Part shown: piece by piece, positions 1-13,108 of the stretch
Layout of the letters: each line of letters starts with the position of its first letter
How positions within the stretch are numbered: position 1 is the stretch's first letter
From: Kordiimonas sp. SCSIO 12603
Lineage (GTDB): Bacteria; Pseudomonadota; Alphaproteobacteria; Sphingomonadales; Kordiimonadaceae
DNA: 64,000 nt
Assembly: GCF_024398035.1 (NCBI RefSeq)
Contig: NZ_CP073748.1
Span: 1 to 64,000 of the forward strand
Direction of reading: 5' to 3'
Program-made: the position numbers and the translations under genes
The notes under the pieces: generated by a model
Database searches by the model: none
What the model saw: only the letters and a program-made list of their open reading frames with translations
Told to the model about the DNA's origin: nothing

Positions 1-1392
1 ATGGGAGCACAGAGCGCTGCAGTACAGCAATTTGATGCTAGTACTGACGATATGTCATGGGGGCGTGTTTGCGAGAAGTTCAAGCATGAATTCGGGCAAC
101 AGGCATATACAACATGGCTCGATCAAATCGGTTATAATGGTGTTGATGCAGGTACCGTTGAACTGACAGCACCAACAAAATTTGTTCGTGACTGGATTCA
201 ACGTCACTATGCACCACGCATTAAAGATTATTTCTCTGCAGAAAACCCATCCATCAAGGGCTTAAACATCCGCCTTTCAGCGCGCTCCGAAGTAAAAAGG
301 CCAACTGGCAATACTTCGTCAGAGACGGAAAGTGTACCTGCCGCTCCATCACAGGCTCCACAGATGGAAGGGGCTGCTCTCGATCCTAAATATACATTTG
401 ATTCTTTTGTTGTTGGTAAATCTAACGAACTCGCTTATGCAGCCGCGAAGCGCATTGCAGAATCGACTGAAGTTGCTTTTAACCCGCTCTTCCTGCACGG
501 CGGCGTTGGTCTCGGTAAAACCCACCTTATGCACGCGATTGCTTGGGAGGTTCAAAAGAGCCAGCCTGAGAAGAAAGTAGCCTACATCTCGGCAGAGAAA
601 TTCATGTTTGAATTTATCGCTGCCCTTCGCTTTAAAGACACACACGCTTTTAAACAGAAATTCCGGAATGTTGATCTGCTGATGGTTGATGATGTTCAGT
701 TCATCGCCAACAAAGACAGTACGCAGGAAGAATTTTTCCACACCTTCAATGCGCTTGTAGACAACCGCTGCCAGGTGATTATCACGGCTGACCGTTCACC
801 AACTGATCTTGAAGGTATCGAAGACCGCATTATCTCCCGTCTCGGCTGGGGCTTAGTGGCTGACATCCATCCAACTGATTATGAACTCCGTCTCGGCATC
901 CTTCAGTCAAAGGCAGAACAGCAAGCCGGCGTTGACGTACCAGCTGATGTACTGGAATTCCTTGCACGCAGGATCACGTCTAACGTCCGTGAGCTTGAAG
1001 GTGCCCTTAACCGGGTGATGGCATACGCAACACTGGTTGGTCGCCCAATCACCATGGATATGACACGGGATGTACTGCAGGACCTGATCCGAGCGAACGA
1101 CCGTAAGCTAACCATTGATGAAATTCAGCGTGCTGTGGCAGATTACTTCAACCTACGGCTTTCAGAGATGCTGTCAGAGCGGCGCGCGCGTAATATTGCT
1201 CGCCCTCGCCAGATCGCTATGTATCTCTCCAAGCAGTTGACGAGTCGAAGCTTGCCTGAAATCGGTCGCCGCTTCGGTGGTCGTGACCACACAACGGTGA
1301 TGCACGCTGTACGCAAAATCGAAGATCTGCGTAAAGATGATAGCCAGCTGGATGAAGATATTACCCGTCTTTCACGCCTTCTAGAGGCTTAA
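1..1392 (+). CDS. dnaA: Chromosomal replication initiator DnaA
   Basis: This 463-residue AAA+ ATPase binds DnaA boxes at the origin, melts the DNA and loads the helicase. An N-terminal domain (about 20-90) is followed by a low-complexity linker (about 95-125). Domain III carries Walker A GGVGLGKTHL near residue 166 and Walker B LLMVDDVQF near 228. The C-terminal helix-turn-helix ends with the DnaA-box signature GGRDHTTVMHAVRKI. The length is normal for Alphaproteobacteria. The ATG is the first base of the window, so the upstream promoter and any origin cannot be seen; the record was probably linearised here. It heads the classical dnaA-dnaN-recF-gyrB order. The identification is certain; only the start choice cannot be checked. 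Confidence 0.98.
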   Translation: MGAQSAAVQQFDASTDDMSWGRVCEKFKHEFGQQAYTTWLDQIGYNGVDAGTVELTAPTKFVRDWIQRHYAPRIKDYFSAENPSIKGLNIRLSARSEVKRPTGNTSSETESVPAAPSQAPQMEGAALDPKYTFDSFVVGKSNELAYAAAKRIAESTEVAFNPLFLHGGVGLGKTHLMHAIAWEVQKSQPEKKVAYISAEKFMFEFIAALRFKDTHAFKQKFRNVDLLMVDDVQFIANKDSTQEEFFHTFNALVDNRCQVIITADRSPTDLEGIEDRIISRLGWGLVADIHPTDYELRLGILQSKAEQQAGVDVPADVLEFLARRITSNVRELEGALNRVMAYATLVGRPITMDMTRDVLQDLIRANDRKLTIDEIQRAVADYFNLRLSEMLSERRARNIARPRQIAMYLSKQLTSRSLPEIGRRFGGRDHTTVMHAVRKIEDLRKDDSQLDEDITRLSRLLEA

Positions 1393-1432
1393 AATAAAGC
1401 GCTTTTCCAAGCCTTATTTTCATAAATTTCGA

Positions 1433-1469
1433 CTCGGTAGGAATCACTCTGTTTCTACCGAGAAAAAAA
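1433..1469. other. Stem-loop between dnaA and dnaN
   Basis: A perfect 8-bp inverted repeat (CTCGGTAG at 1433-1440, CTACCGAG at 1455-1462) with a 14-base loop is followed on the plus strand by seven A residues. The T-run therefore lies on the wrong side for a classical dnaA terminator; it would fit a minus-strand hairpin only in reverse. It may be a protein-binding site or an mRNA structure in the 263-base dnaA-dnaN gap. No DnaA box of the TTATCCACA type was found in this gap. Confidence 0.35.
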
Positions 1470-1655
1470 TGCAGTTTTTTATGCTTTTTCATTTGGTTTA
1501 AGGGCGAAAATCGCTATTGTCTTTATAAATAGATACCCACTTGTGGCGAAGAGAGGTTTTACCCCCTCTTTCATTCTTCCGGGGAGGATGATGATTAGCT
1601 TTCAAACAAGTGTGGTTAGGCCAAAGATAAGCAGTCAGATAAGAAGAAACATTCC

Positions 1656-2771
1656 ATGAAAGTCACTATCGAACGCAATAGCCTTCTGAAAACTCTGGGG
1701 CACGTACAGTCTGTTGTAGAGCGTCGGAATACTATTCCTATCCTTTCAAACGTAATGATCGAAGCGAGCGGCGACACTGTTGCCATGACAGCAACCGATC
1801 TGGATATCGCCATCATTGAAAATACAAATGCGATGGTAATTACTGCAGGGTCGACAACTGTCCCTGCGCATACACTGTTTGATATCGTTCGCAAGCTTCC
1901 TGATGGCTCTGAAGTTGAGCTAACTCTTGAAGAGAATGACCGTTTGGTTGTTAAAGCCGGTCGCTCTCGCTTTACACTAGCATGTCTCGATAAAGAAGAT
2001 TTCCCGGTAATGAACGAAGGCGATATGCCTCATCGTTTCGAAATTGCTTCCGAGGAACTTAAGCGCCTTATTGATAAAGCTCGCTTTGCTATCTCTACTG
2101 AAGAAACACGCTATTACCTGAACGGTATTTACCTTCATGTTGCAACTACGGAAGATGGTCCACGCCTTCGTGCTGTGGCAACAGATGGCCACCGCCTTGC
2201 GCAAGTAGAGCAAGATGTTCCTGAAGGTGCATCTGGTATGCCTGGCATCATTATCCCGCGCAAGACAGTTGCAGAAGTACGCAAACTGATTGACGAAACA
2301 GAAGGCGCAATCAGTGTTGCTCTTTCTGACACAAAAATCCGCTTCGCTTTTGAAGGCGTAACGATCACATCCAAGCTGATCGACGGTACTTTCCCTGATT
2401 ACAGCCGTGTGATTCCTGAAGGTAACGACAAGCAGCTTGAAATGGATTGCCGCATCTTTGCTGAAGCAACAGACCGTGTATCCACAATCAGCTCGGATAA
2501 AACACGTTCTGTGAAACTATCTATCGCACCAGATAACCTGACACTTTCTGTTAACAGCCCAGATAGCGGCACAGCGACAGAAGAACTGGCTGCAGCCTAC
2601 AGTGCAGACCCGCTGGAGATCGGTTTTAACAGCCGCTACCTTCTGGATATCCTTGCGCAGATCGAAGGCGAAACCGTACAGGTTTACCTGAATGATCCTT
2701 CAGCCCCTACAGTGCTGAAAGATATTATGGATGATGCGGTTCTGTACGTTCTTATGCCGATGCGAGTGTAA
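1656..2771 (+). CDS. dnaN: DNA polymerase III beta sliding clamp
   Basis: The 371-residue beta clamp forms the dimeric ring that tethers DNA polymerase III to DNA. The N-terminal clamp fold begins MKVTIERNSLLKTLGHVQSV. The three repeated clamp domains are present at full length, and the C-terminus ends in the conserved Y-V-L-M-P-M-R motif (VLYVLMPMRV). It lies 263 bases after dnaA and 68 bases before recF, all on the plus strand. The ATG at 1656 is preceded by a purine-rich stretch (aagaagaaac). Nothing unusual is seen. Confidence 0.98.
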   Translation: MKVTIERNSLLKTLGHVQSVVERRNTIPILSNVMIEASGDTVAMTATDLDIAIIENTNAMVITAGSTTVPAHTLFDIVRKLPDGSEVELTLEENDRLVVKAGRSRFTLACLDKEDFPVMNEGDMPHRFEIASEELKRLIDKARFAISTEETRYYLNGIYLHVATTEDGPRLRAVATDGHRLAQVEQDVPEGASGMPGIIIPRKTVAEVRKLIDETEGAISVALSDTKIRFAFEGVTITSKLIDGTFPDYSRVIPEGNDKQLEMDCRIFAEATDRVSTISSDKTRSVKLSIAPDNLTLSVNSPDSGTATEELAAAYSADPLEIGFNSRYLLDILAQIEGETVQVYLNDPSAPTVLKDIMDDAVLYVLMPMRV

Positions 2772-2839
2772 GACGAGCGACTGGCGGCGAAACTAGATGA
2801 AAAGGGTGAAAACTGCTCCGCAGCAAAGGAATATCCTCA

Positions 2840-6477
<3,638 letters not shown>

Positions 6478-6489
6478 CCTGACTCAGCC

Positions 6490-6545
6490 TGTCGGATGAC
6501 ACATAAGTTTCGATAAAAGGCCCAGCGTTTCCAGGCGCCTGGGCC
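6490..6545. repeat. Right-end remnant of the interspersed multi-site repeat (copy A) with terminator hairpin
   Basis: This remnant holds one inverted unit, TGACACATAAGTTTCGATA (6497-6515), and the shared hairpin GGCCCAG...CTGGGCC (6519-6545). It matches the right ends of the copies at 31.2, 49.4 and 56.0 kb; the left units are absent. On the minus strand the hairpin is followed by TTTT, so it can terminate the gspE-to-dsbA operon. On the plus strand the T-run has been lost (CCTCAAC), leaving only the stem after gyrB. Confidence 0.75.
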
Positions 6546-6583
6546 TCAACAAGCATAAAAAAACAAAGACTACTTAGGCTTAG

Positions 6584-7375
6584 CTATCTAGAAGACTTAA
6601 CTCGGCTATCGTCAACCATACCTTGCAACCTTTCCAGCGCATTATCACCGGCCCCGATCATAACTTTACCGCCAATAATATAACCAGGCGTACCCGCCTG
6701 TAACATACCAATTTCTTCAGCTAACTTCAGGCCATCACTGATAAACTTTGCTATATCTGCGCTTTCAATATCAATCTGAAAACGTTCCATATTCAAACCC
6801 AGATCAATTGCCATCTGAGATATAACAGGTCTCGAAAGAGGTATTCTGCTCTCAAGTAAAGCTTTGTGAAACTCAGGAAACTTATTTTGTTTTCTTGCTG
6901 CTTCAGCCGCTTTAGCTGCATAAAGAGACATATCGTTTTCACTTCGATCGCCCAAGATGGGCAGATACTTTGGAAGCAGAACAGCATCAGGGTTTGCCGC
7001 GAGTAATTGCTCTAAAACGCCATAGTTCGCTTTACAGTGCGGGCATTGATAATCAAAAAATTCAATAACCTTAACAGGAGCTCCACTATCACCAACTAAC
7101 GGAGCATCCTCTGTTTGTTCCAATATCGCTAAAAATGGATGGGCTTGCTCTTCAATTTGTCTCAGATAACCAAACTGTTGGTAATCATTCACTGACTGTA
7201 AGATAGCTTCAGGGTTTTTCTTAATATACTCGGCAATCATACCTGTTATTTCAGCTTCCGTAATATACTGCTTTGGCACAGGGGTTACATCAGGTTTTGA
7301 TTTACCTAAGTGATAACCACCAATCCCCGCTACTAAAACTAAAGCAACAACAAAAGATACAGTTTTAATATTCAT
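6584..7375 (-). CDS. DsbA/Com1-family thiol-disulfide oxidoreductase, membrane anchored
   Basis: This 263-residue periplasmic thioredoxin-fold protein probably makes or isomerises disulfide bonds. An N-terminal hydrophobic segment (about 6-24) acts as a signal or anchor. A helical region (about 35-90) resembles the oligomerisation stalk of Com1/ScsC-like DsbA relatives. The active site is CPHC in FFDYQCPHCKANYG near residue 108, and the cis-Pro loop is AGTPGYIIGGKVMIGA. It starts 27 bases after gspK on the same strand, so it is probably the last gene of the secretion operon and may fold cysteine-rich exported substrates or secretion components. An alternative is a general DsbA paralog only read through from that operon. 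Confidence 0.88.
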   Translation of the reverse strand: MNIKTVSFVVALVLVAGIGGYHLGKSKPDVTPVPKQYITEAEITGMIAEYIKKNPEAILQSVNDYQQFGYLRQIEEQAHPFLAILEQTEDAPLVGDSGAPVKVIEFFDYQCPHCKANYGVLEQLLAANPDAVLLPKYLPILGDRSENDMSLYAAKAAEAARKQNKFPEFHKALLESRIPLSRPVISQMAIDLGLNMERFQIDIESADIAKFISDGLKLAEEIGMLQAGTPGYIIGGKVMIGAGDNALERLQGMVDDSRVKSSR

Positions 7376-7402
7376 TACAAACCCTTAATTAAACGACTTT
7401 AT

Positions 7403-8308
7403 CTATAATGAGCTTTGGCATTGTGTATCCGCAGGATTTTCCAACACATGCCTAAAGCCACTCAACCTTCTATACGAAAAATCTGCTGTGCTTTTGTACC
7501 GCAGTAAAACTTCATATGTTTTTCTTTTACCAAAACTCGTAAATGTAAACTGCACTCTAAGCCCTTGCCCTCCAAGGGTCTCTTGTAGATCCACAACACT
7601 TTGGCCCTCTGTTTCTGCAAGAACATCAGGCCAAGTCTCACCTTCCCAGTTACTGTTAGAAGCCCACTCAAAAACATCGCGAACAGCATCAGAAGCAAAT
7701 ATTAATTCCACGGCAGAGCTACGACCATAGACAGTGAATAGGGGCAATCCGCAAATAAAATACTCAGGTTCCATACCTATTACCTGCGTTAACTCCCCTA
7801 CAGAAGCAAACGCACCATTTCTCGGCCCATATGTCAGATCAGCAGCATCATATTCGCCACTCTCTGCACCATATTCATGTACATCCGTGTTACTATCACG
7901 CCAATCAATAATAGCCGCTGCCAGTGATCTAGACTTTTGTTCGCCAACCCCCTGACTAGCAAAAGAAGCAGATAGAAGAGGAAATGAAGCACGGTTCAAA
8001 TCAATTCGGCCATCTTCGTATGAAACGGTTACATCAACCTGTTTTTCAAAAAGAATAAAACTACCTTCTCGGTAAAGTTGGCTACCGGGCTGGTAAAAGA
8101 TAGACGAAATAAATAAATCCAGTGCAGACTCTAAAAATAGTTCGTCCTTTATTTTTTCTTCTGCCGCTGTAACAGAACGGCTACTCACCTGCATTACCTG
8201 CATGATCCCGATTGCCAAAATTGACAACAAGAGTATTGCCCATGTGATAGCTATAAGAGCCATACCGCTCTCTGAGCGGAGCGCGTCATTTACCCCATTA
8301 TTCTTCAT
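7403..8308 (-). CDS. gspK: Type II secretion minor pseudopilin GspK
   Basis: This 301-residue minor pseudopilin sits at the tip of the type II secretion pseudopilus. The prepilin region ESGMALIAITWAILLLSILA (about 14-33) has the GspK hallmark of lacking the Glu at +5. The large helical insert typical of GspK (about 100-220) includes SASFASQGVGEQKSRSLAAA and IDWRDSN. The gene overlaps the end of gspD by 11 bases. Its place after gspD, rather than between gspJ and gspL, is an unusual order. No prepilin peptidase gene lies in the window. Confidence 0.9.
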   Translation of the reverse strand: MKNNGVNDALRSESGMALIAITWAILLLSILAIGIMQVMQVSSRSVTAAEEKIKDELFLESALDLFISSIFYQPGSQLYREGSFILFEKQVDVTVSYEDGRIDLNRASFPLLSASFASQGVGEQKSRSLAAAIIDWRDSNTDVHEYGAESGEYDAADLTYGPRNGAFASVGELTQVIGMEPEYFICGLPLFTVYGRSSAVELIFASDAVRDVFEWASNSNWEGETWPDVLAETEGQSVVDLQETLGGQGLRVQFTFTSFGKRKTYEVLLRYKSTADFSYRRLSGFRHVLENPADTQCQSSL

Positions 8309-10391
8309 CTGTAGGCGGTTCGTCAGGCGCTAGTAAAGACCGGAATTCCTTCTGTAGGTAATCCATTACCTCTTCCGTCTGCGCAGAATTTTGAATAATG
8401 CGCGGAGTAAGTAACACGACTAATTCAGAACGACGCTCTACAATATCTCGATCAGAAAATGCAGCGCCTAAAACAGGGATATCTTTTAGGATTGGTACAC
8501 CAGATTTATTATTGGTCAAGGAGGTCCTTATAAGCCCACCCAGAGCAACTGTGGCACCATTTTGAATAGCTACCGAACTTGATAGACGACGCTGCTGAAT
8601 AGTTGGCGCATCGATGCCCGAGGTCTCTGTTTCAACAACACTGCTCACCTCCTGTTCCACATCGACCATAACCAAGCCACCTTCGTTTATACGAGGCGTG
8701 ACAGTTAAAATAACACCGGTACTCCTATACTGAATAGAGTTCACAACCGGCGCGTTTTGGTTGTTTGTACTAACGGCACTGGTAACAGGGACAGGAACTT
8801 CATCACCTACCTGCAAAGTCGCTGACTGATTATTTAAAACCAATAACTTAGGTGAAGAAATCACTTTCACATCTGTAAGCGATTCAATAGCGTTCAGAAC
8901 TGCGCTTGCATTAGATCCACTTGTATAAGTCCAGGAAAAGTCATTTGACGTTGTGCTGGCAGCACCCTGAGCCTGACCAAGGTTAACGGTATTATCCCCA
9001 AACTCAAAATGCCACTGCAATCCATACCTTAATTCATCGGTTAGCGTTACATCTGCTAAAGTTACCTCAATCAAAACCTGCTTTGGCGGTAAATCAATCT
9101 GCCTCAACGCAGCTTCAACCACACCAAATTCGGTCGGTGTCGCCATAATAACGATGGAATTATTCTCATCGTTTGGAACGATCCGGATACCTTCCTGCCC
9201 TAGAGCATTATCACTGACATTGCCGCCGTTCAAAGTATTCCGAGGTGTATTTCGTCCTCGTTGTTGGACATTTCTGGAAAAGTTATTTGCCTGATCAAAC
9301 TGTTGAGAACCACCACCATTTAAACCAAACCCTGTCCCCAAAATCTGATTTAAGGTCCTCGACATATCCACAGCGCGCCCGTTTTTCACCTGATATACAT
9401 AAATGCGACGACCAGGCGCACTACCACCCAGGTCAAGTTTTTCAACCCAAAATTCAACGCCTTCCAGCATTCTTCTCTTGGGAGCAAGCGCCAGTACTTT
9501 ATTAATCCTCGGAATTGGAATGAAACGTACACCACGGGCTTCATTTTGCGTATCAGAAGAAAATATCTCCGCAAGCTCCTTCACCAACTGCTCTGCTTCG
9601 ACATATTGCAGCGGAAAAATAGCAAATGACATGCCTGCCATCCAGTCCACATCGAAAACCTCAATTGTTCTCAACATTGACCTGATCTCTTGTGAAGTCC
9701 CAGCTAGAATAAGAAGGTTTCGCTGGTTATCAGCTCTAAGAATATTACCGGGCGCTGAGAACGGCTCAAGCAACTGCCGCATCTCTAGTGCCGAAGTATA
9801 TTTGAGCGGCACGATATGCACGGAAAAGCCCGGCAAATTGGCAGACGCCGGACGCCCTTGTTGCAATTGTTCAACTCTTTGTGGCGCTTCAGAAATTGGC
9901 AACACATGATATCCGTCGGATACCTGAACAAGCGCATAACCTCTGGTCTTTAAAAGCGCCTCTAGAGCATCTCTAAGAGCAAGTTTACTGATCCCTTCAC
10001 TGGTCTCAAGTGTTGCGTTCCCTTGCACGCGAGGATCAATGGTATACTTCTGATTTAACTCAGTAAGAATAGCCTGAATAATAATCCGGATATCAGTGTT
10101 TTTAAAGGTAAGTGAAACTGAACCACTTTGATCTATTTCAAGCGTTCTGGATAAAGCATCACGATTAGTAAAAATACCCGAGCCATCGTAATAGGCTACT
10201 TCTTCTTTGGTAGATTTGCTCTGGTCATTGCCAGTTTCATTATTTTGTTTTGTATCAACAACTGTACCAGTTTGGATACGTAAACCATGGCGCATCTTTT
10301 CCTTTAAGAGAGCCTCTTTTTGACCAGCACTACAGCCTGCGATAACCATGACGCTTAAGATGACAACAAACGTTTTTCTTAGAATATACAT
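8298..10391 (-). CDS. gspD: Type II secretion outer-membrane secretin GspD
   Basis: This 697-residue secretin forms the outer-membrane exit channel. The signal sequence ends in the lipobox VIAGC, so it is probably a lipoprotein that could pilot itself. An N0/STN-like domain (about 90-160) is followed by repeated N-domains and the secretin core, with VPVPVTSAVSTNN and the C-terminal VALGGLIRTS / SGVPILKDIPVLGAAF signatures. A Gln/Asn/Gly-rich insert (GFGLNGGGSQQFDQANNFSR) lies in the N3 region. It is preceded by gspC with a 3-base gap and overlaps gspK. Confidence 0.95.
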   Translation of the reverse strand: MYILRKTFVVILSVMVIAGCSAGQKEALLKEKMRHGLRIQTGTVVDTKQNNETGNDQSKSTKEEVAYYDGSGIFTNRDALSRTLEIDQSGSVSLTFKNTDIRIIIQAILTELNQKYTIDPRVQGNATLETSEGISKLALRDALEALLKTRGYALVQVSDGYHVLPISEAPQRVEQLQQGRPASANLPGFSVHIVPLKYTSALEMRQLLEPFSAPGNILRADNQRNLLILAGTSQEIRSMLRTIEVFDVDWMAGMSFAIFPLQYVEAEQLVKELAEIFSSDTQNEARGVRFIPIPRINKVLALAPKRRMLEGVEFWVEKLDLGGSAPGRRIYVYQVKNGRAVDMSRTLNQILGTGFGLNGGGSQQFDQANNFSRNVQQRGRNTPRNTLNGGNVSDNALGQEGIRIVPNDENNSIVIMATPTEFGVVEAALRQIDLPPKQVLIEVTLADVTLTDELRYGLQWHFEFGDNTVNLGQAQGAASTTSNDFSWTYTSGSNASAVLNAIESLTDVKVISSPKLLVLNNQSATLQVGDEVPVPVTSAVSTNNQNAPVVNSIQYRSTGVILTVTPRINEGGLVMVDVEQEVSSVVETETSGIDAPTIQQRRLSSSVAIQNGATVALGGLIRTSLTNNKSGVPILKDIPVLGAAFSDRDIVERRSELVVLLTPRIIQNSAQTEEVMDYLQKEFRSLLAPDEPPTDEE

Positions 10392-10394
10392 ATT

Positions 10395-10880
10395 TTATCT
10401 ACCATCCGACAACCGAAGCACACGCCTGTCATCCCCCGAAACCAAGATCACAGAGCCATCCGTTATCTTGTCTATTAACCACGTATTCAATTGGTCACCT
10501 TCCTGCACAACTCGTGTCTGCTGTGTTTGGGTATTCACCAAATAAGCTTTCTTGGAACTTGCCGACCCCAGAATTCCCGCAAGACTAAAATTCAGTTCCC
10601 GACGTTGTGGCACCGTCTCCACCACTTGTGGAACTGCCGCTCTTATTTCTTGTGGAGGCAATCTATTTTCATGGAAGAGAGGCCGTTTTGAAATTAGATT
10701 TATATCCCTAGGGTGCAGCGACAAATCCACCACAGACTGACTTAAAACACCATCACCGCCCCTAATACCTCCAGCTTCCGGCATCGGCCAAAAAGCTGGC
10801 ACAGCAAATAAAAGCAATACAAAAACATTGAAGCATAAAAGTAAGAGCAACAAAGGAGTATGACGAATAAACTGTATCAT
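10395..10880 (-). CDS. gspC: Type II secretion inner-membrane protein GspC (short, no PDZ)
   Basis: This 161-residue bitopic protein should link the inner-membrane platform to the secretin. One transmembrane helix (about 9-31) precedes a periplasmic homology region (about 95-160) with LNFSLAGILGSASSKKAYLV and VVQEGDQLNTWLIDKI, as in the HR domain of GspC. No PDZ or coiled-coil domain follows, so it is the short form. It overlaps gspM by 4 bases and lies just upstream of gspD, the expected partner. Confidence 0.82.
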   Translation of the reverse strand: MIQFIRHTPLLLLLLCFNVFVLLLFAVPAFWPMPEAGGIRGGDGVLSQSVVDLSLHPRDINLISKRPLFHENRLPPQEIRAAVPQVVETVPQRRELNFSLAGILGSASSKKAYLVNTQTQQTRVVQEGDQLNTWLIDKITDGSVILVSGDDRRVLRLSDGR

Positions 10881-11434
10881 TCCGTTTCCCCTTCGCGTTT
10901 GCGATACCCAGAAACCTCCATCACAATTGAAAGCGATGCAGGCGTATAGACATCGGAAGGCTTCACAACTCTTACTGACATTTTGCGCACCTGCAAAAAT
11001 GGCTTCCAGCTTTCCATTCTATGAAGGAATTTGAGCAAATCATCATAACCACTTACCCAACTCATCTGGACGGACGTCCGGGAAATCAGGCCTGCTTGCC
11101 GTGTATTATTGAGTGATCTAACGGTGCCAATCTGTACATCAACATCTTCAGCAATCTGCCTTACATCCCTCTGTATCTGAGATTGCACAATAGAATAACT
11201 GCCTTCATATAAATGCTCTTCAGCAGCTGCTTCACTAAATTCAATTAGTTTTTGCCTAATGGCTTCTTCTTGCTTTGGCAGACTGTTTAAACGCTCTAGA
11301 AGTGCCTTCTTGCGAGCAATTCCTGCTTCCATCTGAGTTACTCTATCCAGATCCGAAGATATAAGCGCATATACAGAAAGCCCTGCAATCATCATAAACG
11401 CTAGGCCGCTAATGATTGTACGAATATTAGCCAT
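10877..11434 (-). CDS. gspM: Type II secretion assembly protein GspM (GspMb/PilO-like)
   Basis: This 185-residue inner-membrane protein probably pairs with GspL in the assembly platform. There is one N-terminal transmembrane helix (about 8-25), a coiled-coil-like region (about 30-75), and a ferredoxin-like C-terminal domain as in GspM/PilO. Position between gspL and gspC, with 8- and 4-base overlaps, supports the call. Sequence conservation in this family is low, so the assignment rests largely on topology and context. Confidence 0.8.
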   Translation of the reverse strand: MANIRTIISGLAFMMIAGLSVYALISSDLDRVTQMEAGIARKKALLERLNSLPKQEEAIRQKLIEFSEAAAEEHLYEGSYSIVQSQIQRDVRQIAEDVDVQIGTVRSLNNTRQAGLISRTSVQMSWVSGYDDLLKFLHRMESWKPFLQVRKMSVRVVKPSDVYTPASLSIVMEVSGYRKREGETE

Positions 11435-12437
11435 TTTGCGCCCCCTGATTCAGGTCTTGCCATATGACTTGAAAACTCAATTCAAACCTACGCCGCTGGC
11501 CCTCATCCAATTCCAAAACATTGGTAAGAGAAACGTTTTCAATGAAATCATTGGTTTCAAGGGCAATCGCCCATTCAGCTGGCTCTTGGGATTTGCCGTT
11601 GAGATATACGCGTGAGCCATCAATACGAAAATTAACTATTGTGACATCATCTGGTGCTAATTCAGTCAGAAGTTTTAGTAATGCTAATGTTTGAGATTTG
11701 GTTTTCTCAATTCTCACAGCAGATGACAGGTTATGCATGGTTTGCATCTGTCGCTGTAGTTCTGTGACCTTAACTGAGTTTTTACGAGCTGTTCGAATAG
11801 CCTTTGAGACCACAAGATCTTCAGCTTCAAGCCGATCAATATATATGGTTGGTATAAAAGAAACGAACATCGCACTCATGACCAATGCGGTAGAGACAAA
11901 AAAGACCTTGAGATAACTACGCCGTACAACCGCCGATAACCTTAATGGAAGAGCCCCCACTTCAGTATTAATATCAATCTCTGCAAGAGTAATTTGCCCA
12001 CGGTCAATTGCGTCAATCACATCATCCAAAAATACATGCCTAATTGCAGCAACTATAACAGCAATTGACTCTTCTTCATTCCGGTCTTTCTCCAACTCTC
12101 TATAAGCAATTTTTAGCCCTGACAACTGTAGCGGCATAACCCGTGCGGCCTCCATACGAACGGCCTTATCCAGTTCCGATCCCGCCTTAGTTGGTAAGTA
12201 GATGGTTTTTGTTAGTACCGCCTTGCCAGCAAGGGTAAGGTGCAAGGGAATAGATTTATCCAGTTTGCTTAAAGATTTCTTCAGATCATGAAGGTTTTCA
12301 ATTATTAGCGCCTCAGCGGGGCCTGATAACTTTAAAAACGGCCGTAATTTTTGAGGAGCCACATGCTCAAGCCACGCACCTAATATTTCAAAAAACTTTT
12401 GGATAAAGTTAAAAACTGGAGTCCAGAAACCAATCAT
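11427..12437 (-). CDS. gspL: Type II secretion platform protein GspL (PilM/PilN-like)
   Basis: This 336-residue protein has a cytoplasmic part (about 1-165) and a transmembrane helix (about 170-195: YLKVFFVSTALVMSAMFVSF), followed by a coiled coil and a PilN-like periplasmic domain. It should recruit the GspE ATPase to the membrane. The cytoplasmic actin-like portion is much shorter than in enterobacterial GspL. It overlaps gspJ by 4 bases and gspM by 8 bases. Confidence 0.82.
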   Translation of the reverse strand: MIGFWTPVFNFIQKFFEILGAWLEHVAPQKLRPFLKLSGPAEALIIENLHDLKKSLSKLDKSIPLHLTLAGKAVLTKTIYLPTKAGSELDKAVRMEAARVMPLQLSGLKIAYRELEKDRNEEESIAVIVAAIRHVFLDDVIDAIDRGQITLAEIDINTEVGALPLRLSAVVRRSYLKVFFVSTALVMSAMFVSFIPTIYIDRLEAEDLVVSKAIRTARKNSVKVTELQRQMQTMHNLSSAVRIEKTKSQTLALLKLLTELAPDDVTIVNFRIDGSRVYLNGKSQEPAEWAIALETNDFIENVSLTNVLELDEGQRRRFELSFQVIWQDLNQGAQNG

Positions 12438-13108
12438 TCTATGAAACTCCCATCCCTACAGCGCTGGTCTGTCTCTCCTGTATCTGGCTGACAAAAAGCA
12501 CGCTCTGTTACCTTAAAGGGAACAACTAATTCACTCCATTTCACATCCGGATCGGTAAATGAAACGACCAGCCGAATAGCAGAGGGTAATTGCCTGTTTT
12601 CAAGCCAGCTATTCTGCCACTGCTCGTTCCTGCGGCTATTCACATCAGTCGCCAAATATGCAAAATTTAAACTTTCAACACCATCAAACAGGACAACTTT
12701 TTCACTTGATACGTCAGAAGAATAGACTGCATGATCTCCTGATACTTCCAAGACCAACTGCCCTTCTTGATTACTTAATGTCACGCGTGAAAGCTGGTCT
12801 CTGCGGCTATCGGGATGAATAGGGGCGGTAAATGATACACTCTCCAGAGTGCCTTCCAGCGGGTAAATTATATCTCCGGGTGCTCTAAGTACATCAAAGG
12901 GATAGGCTCGCTCAAACCAACGGGCGATCATGGCTCTCATCAAATACTGCCGCTCAGTATCTTCCAGCTCCTGATGAGTGAAAGACCAAACACGAATACC
13001 GTAAGAAACACCGCTATATAGCGGGAGAGAAATCAAAGCCAGAAGTGCAATCGCAACCACCAACTCCAATAATGAAAAGCCCTGTTCGTCCTGAAAAACC
13101 AACATCAA
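12434..13108 (-). CDS. gspJ: Type II secretion minor pseudopilin GspJ
   Basis: This 224-residue minor pseudopilin has the prepilin cleavage region EQGFSLLELVVAIALLALIS (about 8-27) with Glu at +5. The C-terminal domain is beta-rich, as expected for GspJ, which forms the tip complex with GspI and GspK. The overlaps of 4 bases on both sides show tight translational coupling with gspI and gspL. Confidence 0.87.
   Translation of the reverse strand: MMLVFQDEQGFSLLELVVAIALLALISLPLYSGVSYGIRVWSFTHQELEDTERQYLMRAMIARWFERAYPFDVLRAPGDIIYPLEGTLESVSFTAPIHPDSRRDQLSRVTLSNQEGQLVLEVSGDHAVYSSDVSSEKVVLFDGVESLNFAYLATDVNSRRNEQWQNSWLENRQLPSAIRLVVSFTDPDVKWSELVVPFKVTERAFCQPDTGETDQRCRDGSFIE

Noticed and set aside
1393-1655. 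Possible replication origin between dnaA and dnaN
   Set aside because: No DnaA-box cluster or AT-rich unwinding stretch of the expected kind could be seen; the only structure is one hairpin. The origin may lie before base 1.
6519-6545. Strong plus-strand terminator of gyrB
   Set aside because: The stem is present but the plus-strand T-run is lost; it is intact only for minus-strand transcription.
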